From NCBI GenBank assembly GCA_023250495.1, contig JAHFAP010000143.1, positions 1 to 8,377 on the forward strand: a DNA stretch of 8,377 nt, read 5' to 3'. A model generated the notes under the pieces. The model did not search any database. It was not told where the DNA came from and saw only the letters and a program-made list of their open reading frames with translations. This DNA comes from Deltaproteobacteria bacterium (GTDB lineage Bacteria > Desulfobacterota > Binatia > UBA9968). Positions 1 to 5,162 of this stretch are shown here, piece by piece; position 1 is the stretch's first letter; each line of letters begins with the position of its first letter. The position numbers were made by a program, and so were the translations under genes.

Positions 1-270
1 GGTCACATCAATCTCGCCATCCTGAGATGCAAATCGGTGAAAGAAGGGGGCTCTGGAATCGTCGGCGTCGAACACATCGGTTTTCAGGTGGATGATGTCG
101 ACGGGACTCTTGCAAAGCTTGGCCGGCTCGGAGGAAATCCGCTTATGGATCGAGTGGACGTAACGCCCACAGACGTTGCGAGCCCGCAATCTTATTACGA
201 GATCAAGTGCACCGGGCCTGACAATCAAATTCTCGACATATCGGGTTCCGGCTGGGTCGGCACCGATTGA
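1..270 (+). CDS. VOC/glyoxalase-fold protein, C-terminal fragment
   Basis: The frame is open from the first base to a TGA at 268-270, giving the last 89 residues of a protein whose start lies left of the window. The visible part carries HINLAIL, a break, then VGVEHIGFQVDDVDGTLAKL and a terminal block with YYEIKCTGPDNQILDI. This matches the repeating beta-alpha-beta-beta-beta layout of vicinal-oxygen-chelate proteins (glyoxalase I, extradiol dioxygenases, fosfomycin-resistance-type enzymes). In that family His and Glu residues on these strands bind a divalent metal; the Glu of YYEIK is a plausible ligand. The substrate cannot be told from the fragment. An internal GTG at 37 could be mistaken for a start, but the homology-like sequence continues upstream of it. 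It converges on the minus-strand methyltransferase gene. The fold is fairly secure; the function is unknown. Confidence 0.7.
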   Translation, partial: GHINLAILRCKSVKEGGSGIVGVEHIGFQVDDVDGTLAKLGRLGGNPLMDRVDVTPTDVASPQSYYEIKCTGPDNQILDISGSGWVGTD

Positions 271-314
271 TATAAACAACAGAACGTTTGTTACGTCCGC
301 TTTATTTGCGTCTC

Positions 315-352
315 ACCCTTCCCTCTCCCTAGCAGGGAGAGGGTTAGAGGGT
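315..352. terminator. Hairpin between convergent genes, possible bidirectional terminator
   Basis: CCCTCTCCCT (321-330) and AGGGAGAGGG (334-343) form a perfect 10-bp stem around the loop AGC. Outer arms ACCCT (315-319) and AGGGT (348-352) could extend it across an asymmetric bulge. It lies in the 94-base gap between two convergent stop codons (270 and 365), where a shared terminator is expected. No T-run follows on either strand, so it is not a textbook Rho-independent terminator. It may instead be a copy of a dispersed CCCTCTCCC-type palindromic repeat common in GC-rich bacterial genomes. The structure is certain; its role is inferred. Confidence 0.45.
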
Positions 353-364
353 AGGGGCTCACGC

Positions 365-1096
365 TTACCTCTTTCTCGGCCGCGGAACGATCATGGGGAT
401 TCGTCGCCGGTATTCCTGGTAGGCCTCCCCGAAAGACCTCATGAGATCTCTCTCTTCTAGCGATATGCCGATGAAGATATAAGCTGTGGTTGCGAGTGAA
501 AAAAGCAAGTGGCCGGCAGTCATCACCGGCGTCGCCCAGAAGGCGATCAGGAAGCCGAGCATGATCGGGTGGCGGACGTAACGGTAAAGGCCGGGCATCT
601 TGAATTTTACTAAAGGAGACTCCTTAGCCTGTAAGTAGAAGTAGACCTGCCGTAGTCCAAAAAGCTCGAAGTGGCCGATCATGAAGGTGGAGAGCAACAC
701 GGTCAGCCAACCGATCCAGAAAAGGGCTTCGAGGATGAGCTGGGCCGCAGGATTCGCTACTTCCCAAATGATGCCCGGCATGGGGCGCCATTTCCAAAAG
801 ATCACAAGCAGCAGCAAGCTGGCGATGAGGACATAAGTGCTGCGCTCGATCGGCGGAGGAATGATTCGCGTCCACCACTTTTTGAAACCCGGGCGCGCCA
901 TCACGCTGTGCTGGACGGCAAAGAGGCCGAGCAGAAAAAGGTTTATCAACAGCGCCTCGCCGGACGGCTCCTCAAAGCCCGCATCGATGGACTTGGAAAC
1001 AGCGATGTTTCCGACGAAACCGATCGCATAGAGAAAGGTTGCCAAGAAGATGATGTAGGCGATCAAACCATAGATAAAGGCGAGAATTCCGGCCAC
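365..1096 (-). CDS. mddA: Integral-membrane methyltransferase, MddA-like (methanethiol S-methyltransferase)
   Basis: This is a 243-residue polytopic membrane protein of the NnrU/isoprenylcysteine carboxyl methyltransferase superfamily. Hydrophobic segments lie near residues 3-30, 48-60, 86-105, 117-143 and 184-210. Conserved blocks are FAVQHSVMARPGFKKWW (59-75), HFELFGLRQV (142-151), GLYRYVRHP (169-177) and LEERDL (213-218). The last two form the usual S-adenosylmethionine-binding C-terminal region of the superfamily. FGLRQV, RYVRHPxMLGFLIAFWATP and GHLLF are the pattern I associate with MddA, which methylates methanethiol to dimethyl sulfide; this is recognition from memory. The GTG start at 1096 is chosen because AGGAGG (1104-1109) sits 7 bases upstream. 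The frame stays open to 1222, but that extension overlaps the exonuclease gene and is soluble, unlike the family. The gene starts 14 bases after the exonuclease stop, so the two are probably cotranscribed. Alternative: another ICMT/NnrU-family methyltransferase of unknown substrate. Confidence 0.75.
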   Translation of the reverse strand: MAGILAFIYGLIAYIIFLATFLYAIGFVGNIAVSKSIDAGFEEPSGEALLINLFLLGLFAVQHSVMARPGFKKWWTRIIPPPIERSTYVLIASLLLLVIFWKWRPMPGIIWEVANPAAQLILEALFWIGWLTVLLSTFMIGHFELFGLRQVYFYLQAKESPLVKFKMPGLYRYVRHPIMLGFLIAFWATPVMTAGHLLFSLATTAYIFIGISLEERDLMRSFGEAYQEYRRRIPMIVPRPRKR

Positions 1097-1103
1097 AGCA
1101 TCT

Positions 1104-1109
1104 CCTCCT
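1104..1109 (-). promoter_or_regulatory. Ribosome binding site for the MddA-like methyltransferase
   Basis: The minus strand reads AAGGAGGAGATGCTGTG here: a consensus AGGAGG followed by a 7-base spacer and GTG. The ATG inside this string is in another frame. This site fixes the start at 1096 rather than the ATG-like start at 1222, and it falls in the 14-base gap after the exonuclease stop codon. Confidence 0.8.
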
Positions 1110-1110
1110 T

Positions 1111-1614
1111 TCAGACCTTCAACTTTTGCCTCAGGGCTTTTAGATTCAAAACGTCCTCGCGGTTGTAATCCAGGAGGGTCTTGAGGAAGCTCTCGTCGCC
1201 GCAGTATTTGTAGGAAAGCCAAAGCTGGACGGCCATTCTGCCGTCGATTCCGGCTGATTCTCTGCTGATGCCGAGCTTTCTCTCGACCTCCTTGAGGCCG
1301 CCGTAGAGATTTCTCTGCCAGCAGTCGTACATCAGGTCGCGATGGATGCGGCGCGATGCAAGATCGATTCCCAGCTTGGCCCTGATATAGGGCAGGTCGA
1401 AGCGGCCGCCGTTGTAGGTGTAGAGGGTTTTTATGTTGTCCATCGCCTCGTCCAGCTTTGTCGCGGAGATCTCATCCCCGACCAGTTGGATCAGCTTCCC
1501 CCGTTTCCCCTCGGCCAGATACAAACCGATGACCGTCAACTCACCGTCGGATGGACTGAGGCTGGTGGTCTCGATATCAAGATACGCGCAGCACTCTGTA
1601 GCGGCAGGCGGCAA
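1111..1614 (-). CDS. DEDDy-type 3'-5' exonuclease domain protein (RNase H-like, YprB-related)
   Basis: This is a stand-alone ribonuclease H-fold exonuclease of 167 residues. ExoI carries D13 and E15 in YLDIETTSL, ExoII carries D73 in YNGGRFDLP, and ExoIII carries Y150 and D154 in DYNREDVLNL. The Y-x-x-x-D spacing assigns it to the DEDDy class, which uses two metal ions to remove nucleotides from 3' ends. The segments HRDLMYDCW (91-99) and GLKEVERKLGI (106-116) resemble the YprB / RNase_H_2 family. Whether it acts on DNA or RNA cannot be told. The start is TTG at 1614, because AGGGGAG (1621-1627) lies 6 bases upstream and no ATG or GTG exists between the previous in-frame stop and the catalytic motif. 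It precedes the methyltransferase gene by 14 bases. A functional link between the two is not obvious. Confidence 0.82.
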   Translation of the reverse strand: MPPAATECCAYLDIETTSLSPSDGELTVIGLYLAEGKRGKLIQLVGDEISATKLDEAMDNIKTLYTYNGGRFDLPYIRAKLGIDLASRRIHRDLMYDCWQRNLYGGLKEVERKLGISRESAGIDGRMAVQLWLSYKYCGDESFLKTLLDYNREDVLNLKALRQKLKV

Positions 1615-1620
1615 GTGAAG

Positions 1621-1627
1621 CTCCCCT
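1621..1627 (-). promoter_or_regulatory. Ribosome binding site supporting a TTG start of the exonuclease gene
   Basis: The minus strand reads AGGGGAG, then 6 bases, then TTG. The frame upstream continues through about 27 codons to a TGA without any ATG or GTG, so this site decides the start. A CTG farther upstream has no comparable Shine-Dalgarno sequence. Confidence 0.65.
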
Positions 1628-1680
1628 AACTGATGATAGCGCCACCCATCGGCGCGCAGGGTCCTCGCTTTGCTCGGAAT

Positions 1681-1736
1681 ATCAAATTTCAGATCTCAGA
1701 TCTGCCATTTGAAATCTGAAATTTGCCATTTGAGAT
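1681..1736. repeat. Degenerate heptad repeat array, 8 units, AT-rich
   Basis: The 56 bases divide exactly into eight 7-base units, every one ending in AT on the plus strand. Units include TTGCCAT and CTGCCAT, the two copies of the unit type xTGCCAT lying 21 bases (three units) apart. Inverted arms CAAATTTCAGAT (1683-1694) and ATCTGAAATTTG (1714-1725) are perfect 12-bp complements, and a smaller pair GATCTCA/TGAGATC flanks part of the array. The block is clearly more AT-rich than its surroundings and lies between the khpB stop (1778) and the exonuclease start (1614). It may help end transcription from the rpmH operon, but there is no T-run. Function unknown. Confidence 0.75.
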
Positions 1737-1777
1737 CCCGAAAGGCATGGCGCCGGCTGAAGGACACGCCCCCTCTT

Positions 1778-2548
1778 CTACTTCTGCTCTTTGGTTTCCT
1801 GCTTACCGGAAGGTTGCGGCTTCGCCTCGTCCTTCCTCTTCCTGTCACCTTCAGGGATGATCAGCAACCTGCGGTAGGCGCCGGCGCCCAGGCTCTTGGT
1901 CGTCAGCCACGGGTCGTCCTGGAGGGCGGCATGAATGACGCGGCGGTCGGCCGCGCCTAATGCGTCGACCGTCACGGTTTTCCTCTGCCGCTTCGCCTTT
2001 TCACCCAGGCGCAGCGCCATGTCCTGCAAGCTTTTTCTCCGCCGCTCGCGGTAGTTTTCCGTATCAACTTCGAGTTGGACTGCTTCGCGTCCCCGTCTCT
2101 CGCTCACGATGCGCGTCAGCAGATACTGCAACGCCTCGAGGGTCTGTCCTCTGTGCCCGATCAGCAGACCGCCGCAGTCCCCGCGCACATCCAGGACCGC
2201 CTCTTCTGCGGTTTCGCCGGGCTTAACCTCGATGGCGGCATTGACGCCCATCAGCTGGAGAATCTCCCCCAAGACCTCTTTGCCTTTCTGCGCTACCGCC
2301 GCGACATCGACCTGGCTATCGGTCACCTCCCTGGTCGGCTCCTCGTCGTCGCGCTCTTCTCCTTCCTCCACCACGAGCTTGCGCAATGACGCGCCCACGC
2401 GTGCCTTCTTAGCGCCGATGCCAAGGAGTCCTTTTCTTGCCTCTGCGAGGATATCCACCGTCACTCGATCACGCTCGACGCCTAAAATCTTCAGCGCCTT
2501 AGCTATGGCTTCATCGATGGTGTCGCCTTCGGTTTCCACGTAGTCCAT
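1778..2548 (-). CDS. khpB: RNA-binding protein KhpB (Jag / SpoIIIJ-associated)
   Basis: This 256-residue cytoplasmic RNA-binding protein has the full Jag layout. Residues 1-52 are the Jag_N domain (EGDTIDEAIAKAL, GLLGIGAKKARV). An acidic, probably flexible linker spans about 60-85. A KH domain spans about 88-165 with the GxxG loop GHRG at 131-134. An R3H domain spans about 168-232 with R202-x3-H206 in DRRVIHAAL and the conserved DDPWLTTKSLGAG. A lysine/glutamate-rich tail (234-256) follows. In Firmicutes KhpB partners KhpA and affects cell division and small-RNA biology; in other phyla its role is poorly known. Its place directly after yidC is the conserved context for the family. The ATG at 2548 is supported by GGAGGT (2558-2563) 9 bases upstream. 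The usual downstream genes mnmE and mnmG are absent; a repeat-bearing gap follows. Confidence 0.95.
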   Translation of the reverse strand: MDYVETEGDTIDEAIAKALKILGVERDRVTVDILAEARKGLLGIGAKKARVGASLRKLVVEEGEERDDEEPTREVTDSQVDVAAVAQKGKEVLGEILQLMGVNAAIEVKPGETAEEAVLDVRGDCGGLLIGHRGQTLEALQYLLTRIVSERRGREAVQLEVDTENYRERRRKSLQDMALRLGEKAKRQRKTVTVDALGAADRRVIHAALQDDPWLTTKSLGAGAYRRLLIIPEGDRKRKDEAKPQPSGKQETKEQK

Positions 2549-2557
2549 GACCCAGAC

Positions 2558-2563
2558 ACCTCC
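2558..2563 (-). promoter_or_regulatory. Ribosome binding site for khpB
   Basis: GGAGGT on the minus strand is spaced 9 bases from the ATG at 2548. It lies within the 27-base yidC-khpB gap, so khpB can be translated independently of yidC even if cotranscribed. Confidence 0.75.
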
Positions 2564-2575
2564 AGCCGGACTGTG

Positions 2576-4267
2576 CTAGTGCTCCATGCGGTTGATCAGG
2601 TACTGCTGTCCGATACTGAGAACGTTGTTGACCAACCAGTAAATGGTCAAGCCAGAAGGAAAGTTGATGAACATCACGGTAAAGACTACCGGCATCATGA
2701 GCATCATGCGCCGTTGATTGGGATCGCCGGCGCTGGGGGTCATCCACTGCTGCAAGAACATGCTGGCGCCCATCAGCAAAGTGAGAATGGGAATTCCCAA
2801 CGTCCAGCTTCCTAACGTCATGGCAAGGGACTCACAATCGGGAAGCGAAAGGTCTTTGATCCACAAGAACGGCGTGTGGCGCAGCTCAATAGGTGTTTGC
2901 AGGGCGCTGTAGAGACCGATGAAGACTGGGAACTGGAACAGCATCGGGAAGCATCCCCCGAATGGGTTGACCTTGTTGCGGCGGTAAAGCTCCATGATCT
3001 CTTTGTTCAATTTTTCCTTGTCGTCTTTGAACTTGTCTTTGAGCCGCTCCATCTGGGGCTGCAATTTCTGCATCTGCTTCATCGACACAAAGCTCTTGTG
3101 CGTGAGCGGCGCCAAGAGGAGCTTGATCAAGAAGGTGAGCAGGATAATGTCGATGCCATAGCTGCTCGTGAGGCGGTGGGAAAAGTGCATGACGTAGAGC
3201 AGCGGCATGGAAACAAAGCCGAAGTAGCCGAAATCAATGGAGCCCTCCAGGCCGCGGTTCAAACCCTTCAAGATATCGAGATCCTTGGGCCCGATGAAGA
3301 TCGTTTGAGTTGTCCTGGCTTGCCCATTCGTTCCGGGTTGGGCGCCAATTTCCATGATGAGTGCCGGCCCTGTTTGTTTCACAGTAATTTTTTGTTCCGT
3401 CTTCTCTTCTGGTAGCAGCGCAAAAAGAAAGTAGGTATGACCGAATCCAACCCAGGATACCTTGCCGGTGAGTTCCTTGCCTCCGACCAAGGCTTCTGCT
3501 GTCTCACGAATGTGCTTACCTCCCACCTCTGCCAACAGTCCCTCGAATCCGGGTCCACCTTTAATGGCGAGGGCGTGACTGGTCGGCTTTATGCAGAGGT
3601 GCGTCAGGAACCCCTCGAGTAGGCCGTCGCTTTTGGGGCCATTCTTAGGGAGTTCTGTGCTCAAAATCACTGCGGGCGTGCCAAGTGCGCCGTCCTTTTC
3701 GACCGAGACTTGCATGCCGATGGCGTAGCCCGAGCCGGTGAAGGTGAACTCTTTGGTTACGATCGCTCCCGTGGGGCTCTGTCCCCGGAAGACCAAGCTT
3801 CCCTGATTGTTCCCGGAGAGATTGAGGTCGCTCCCCTGGACGGAATATGCAAGCCCCTCGTCATCGAATGGCTTGGCTCCAGGGAGCTGGACGCCAAGGG
3901 GGTAGGGGATTCCGGGAGCGGAAGGGATCATCTCAAACGGAGGGCTCTTTTCGTCCACCGATGTGCGATAGTGCTTGAGCCTGAAGCTTGTGAGCCTCGC
4001 GCCCTGAGGGGTGAAGAGCGCGACATAGTGATCGGTTTCCACCTTAATCTCTCTGGCCGCTTGGGGCTTCGCCGGGCCCGGGGGTTTTGCTTCTTGCAGC
4101 GTGGGCTGAGGTTTCGGCGAAGGTGGCGCGGCGAGGCTTTCAGGTTTCTTTTCCTCTCGCTGCTCCTCTCGAGGCGGCGGGGGGGGATAGTAGCGCGACG
4201 CCCATTCCTGATAGACGATCAGGATCAGAAGTGACAGAGCTACTGCTAGAAGCGCGCGTTTTTCCAT
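2576..4267 (-). CDS. yidC: Membrane protein insertase YidC
   Basis: YidC inserts and folds inner-membrane proteins, alone or with SecYEG. The protein has 563 residues, the usual Gram-negative length. It has an N-terminal anchor (about 5-21), a proline-rich linker (28-70), a large periplasmic P1 domain (about 73-335), and a C-terminal conserved core (about 345-560) with five predicted membrane segments. The core includes the cytoplasmic helical loop MKQMQKLQPQMERLKDKF, KVNPFGGCFPMLFQFPVF (432-449) and FPSGLTIYWLVNN (536-548). The hydrophilic-groove charge, Arg366 in E. coli, aligns with K382 in LTFLIKLLLAPLTHKSF, so the positive charge is kept. The protein ends shortly after the last membrane segment, without a long basic tail. 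The ATG at 4267 lies 9 bases after the yidD stop and has no clear Shine-Dalgarno sequence, which points to translational coupling. Cotranscribed with rnpA, yidD and khpB. Confidence 0.97.
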   Translation of the reverse strand: MEKRALLAVALSLLILIVYQEWASRYYPPPPPREEQREEKKPESLAAPPSPKPQPTLQEAKPPGPAKPQAAREIKVETDHYVALFTPQGARLTSFRLKHYRTSVDEKSPPFEMIPSAPGIPYPLGVQLPGAKPFDDEGLAYSVQGSDLNLSGNNQGSLVFRGQSPTGAIVTKEFTFTGSGYAIGMQVSVEKDGALGTPAVILSTELPKNGPKSDGLLEGFLTHLCIKPTSHALAIKGGPGFEGLLAEVGGKHIRETAEALVGGKELTGKVSWVGFGHTYFLFALLPEEKTEQKITVKQTGPALIMEIGAQPGTNGQARTTQTIFIGPKDLDILKGLNRGLEGSIDFGYFGFVSMPLLYVMHFSHRLTSSYGIDIILLTFLIKLLLAPLTHKSFVSMKQMQKLQPQMERLKDKFKDDKEKLNKEIMELYRRNKVNPFGGCFPMLFQFPVFIGLYSALQTPIELRHTPFLWIKDLSLPDCESLAMTLGSWTLGIPILTLLMGASMFLQQWMTPSAGDPNQRRMMLMMPVVFTVMFINFPSGLTIYWLVNNVLSIGQQYLINRMEH

Positions 4268-4276
4268 AAAGCGAAT

Positions 4277-4498
4277 CTATGCGACGGGGTCGTAGCCTCC
4301 AGGGTTGCCGGGGCGACAGCGGAGCAAGCGCCGCAACGCAAGCCAGAGCCCCCTCCGGATGCCGCAGTGCTCGATCGCCTCTTGCGCATAGGCAGAGCAA
4401 CTCGGGAAAAAGCGACAGGAGCGCGGAAGAAAGGGAGACAGAAAGGTCCGATATCCGCTAAGAGCGACGACGACAACTCTCTTGGCCAACCCAGCCAC
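4277..4498 (-). CDS. yidD: Membrane protein insertion efficiency factor YidD
   Basis: YidD is a small membrane-associated protein that aids YidC-dependent insertion of inner-membrane proteins. The 73 residues carry the whole family signature: an amphipathic N-terminus (KRVVVVALSGYRTFLSPF), the cysteine block CRFFPSCSAYAQEAI (C28, C34), GLWLALRRLLRC (50-61) and the terminal GGYDPV. The start is GTG at 4498, whose G is shared with the rnpA stop codon (TAGTG). AAAGG lies only two bases before it, so reinitiation after rnpA termination is the likely way in. A TTG seven codons' width or less downstream (GGGTTGGCC) is a weaker alternative start that would trim the first three residues. yidC follows after 9 bases. 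Confidence 0.93.
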   Translation of the reverse strand: MAGLAKRVVVVALSGYRTFLSPFLPRSCRFFPSCSAYAQEAIEHCGIRRGLWLALRRLLRCRPGNPGGYDPVA

Positions 4499-4863
4499 TA
4501 CCTTTGCCGACTCCTCCCCTGGATCAAAGCTCCCAGGAGCTCCTCTGTAACTTCGCTCAGGGAGAGTTTTTCGGCCCCTCTTTTGGCGATGACAACGATA
4601 TCCTGAGCACTGGAAGTGTCGCGGTCTTGGCGGCGATAAAATTCCCTAACCAGTCTTTTGATCCGGTTGCGGGTGACCGCGTTCCCCACTCGGGTGGTGA
4701 CTGTAATGCCGAGTCTGTTTTCTCCCATGTCATTGGCCTGGCTGAGAACGACGAAGTGGGAGGTGTGAACCCTTTTTCCGTCCCGTGAGAGGGTCAAATA
4801 CTGAGAGCGTTTGGTGAGACGGCCTCGTTTTGGGAATCTTTCCCCCCCTTGAGACAACTCCAT
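4498..4863 (-). CDS. rnpA: Ribonuclease P protein component
   Basis: RnpA is the protein cofactor of the RNase P ribozyme, which removes 5' leaders from pre-tRNAs. The protein is 121 residues, normal for the family. It has the N-terminal FPKRGRLTKRSQY segment that contacts the leader, the strand LGITVTTRVGNAVTRN, and the RNR motif around 61-77 (NAVTRNRIKRLVREFYR) that binds the catalytic RNA. DIVVIAKRGA (88-97) is the usual third strand. The ATG at 4863 lies 6 bases after the rpmH stop. A short AGGA overlapping that stop codon, four bases from the ATG, serves as ribosome binding site. Its own TAG overlaps the yidD GTG by one base. Confidence 0.96.
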   Translation of the reverse strand: MELSQGGERFPKRGRLTKRSQYLTLSRDGKRVHTSHFVVLSQANDMGENRLGITVTTRVGNAVTRNRIKRLVREFYRRQDRDTSSAQDIVVIAKRGAEKLSLSEVTEELLGALIQGRSRQR

Positions 4864-4869
4864 GCCGTC

Positions 4870-5031
4870 CTAGGTCCGAGGGCGCTTCGGCGGCACGGTA
4901 ACGGTCAGCCGTTTGCGTCCCTTGGCCCGTCTTCTTCTCAGCACGTTGCGCCCTCCGGGCGTCGCCATCCGCGCCAGAAATCCGTGCGTCCGCTTACGCC
5001 TCACGTTGCTCGGTTGATACGTTCTCTTCAT
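4870..5031 (-). CDS. rpmH: Large ribosomal subunit protein bL34
   Basis: This very basic 53-residue protein begins MKRTYQPSNVRRKRTHGFLA, the near-invariant start of bL34, and continues RMATPGGRNVLRRRRAKGRKRLTV. It binds 23S rRNA in the large subunit. The C-terminus is a few residues longer than the E. coli protein (46 residues) and ends VPPKRPRT. The ATG is at 5031 and the stop TAG at 4872-4870. The Shine-Dalgarno is weak (GAAAG about 8 bases upstream). It is the first gene of the rpmH-rnpA-yidD-yidC-khpB run; a candidate promoter lies just upstream. dnaA, its usual upstream neighbour in many bacteria, is not present; gpsA is there instead, on the same strand. Confidence 0.97.
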   Translation of the reverse strand: MKRTYQPSNVRRKRTHGFLARMATPGGRNVLRRRRAKGRKRLTVTVPPKRPRT

Positions 5032-5075
5032 GTCACTGTCTTTCGGCCCAAATCGTCAGCCAAACTTTTACTTCA

Positions 5076-5099
5076 ATCATACATAGGCCCTTTTGTCAA
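5076..5099 (-). promoter_or_regulatory. Candidate sigma-70-type promoter of the rpmH operon
   Basis: In the gpsA-rpmH gap the minus strand holds a perfect -35 box TTGACA (5094-5099) and, farther down, TATGAT (5076-5081), which resembles a -10 box. The 12-base spacing between them is too short for the standard 16-18. At 17 bases the hexamer is the poor TTGAAG. One element may therefore be fortuitous. The region is AT-richer than its surroundings and lies 45-70 bases before the rpmH start, where a promoter is expected. Confidence 0.35.
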
Positions 5100-5111
5100 A
5101 TTTCACACCCG

Positions 5112-5162
5112 TTAGCAATCAGCGGTCAACATAATAAGTTCTGGCTGAGAGCTGACGGCTAA
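5112..5162. repeat. Heptad repeat array with inverted halves after gpsA
   Basis: Two 7-base-period blocks face each other. On the plus strand the left half reads TTAGC-AA-TCAGC (5112-5123) and the right half reads GCTGA-CG-GCTAA (5151-5162). The five-base boxes are perfectly complementary and separated by 2x2 mismatches. A further unit TGGCTGA (5142-5148) keeps the 7-base phase on the right. The right edge overlaps the gpsA stop codon (5159-5161). The structure could end gpsA transcription or protect its 3' end, but it has no T-run and mismatches are regular, so it looks more like a repeat family than a terminator. Confidence 0.6.

Noticed and set aside
37..270. VOC gene starting at the GTG at 37
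   Set aside because: The frame is open to base 1 and family-like residues (HINLAIL) lie upstream, so the gene is cut by the window edge.
1097..1222. 42-residue upstream extension of the methyltransferase frame
   Set aside because: It overlaps the exonuclease gene almost completely, while AGGAGG is placed 7 bases before the GTG at 1096.
1681..1736. CRISPR array
   Set aside because: Units are 7 bases with no spacers and no cas genes nearby.
5032..5158. oriC or tRNA gene in the gpsA-rpmH gap
   Set aside because: No TTATCCACA-like DnaA boxes and no cloverleaf with a T-arm could be found; only the repeat and a possible promoter.
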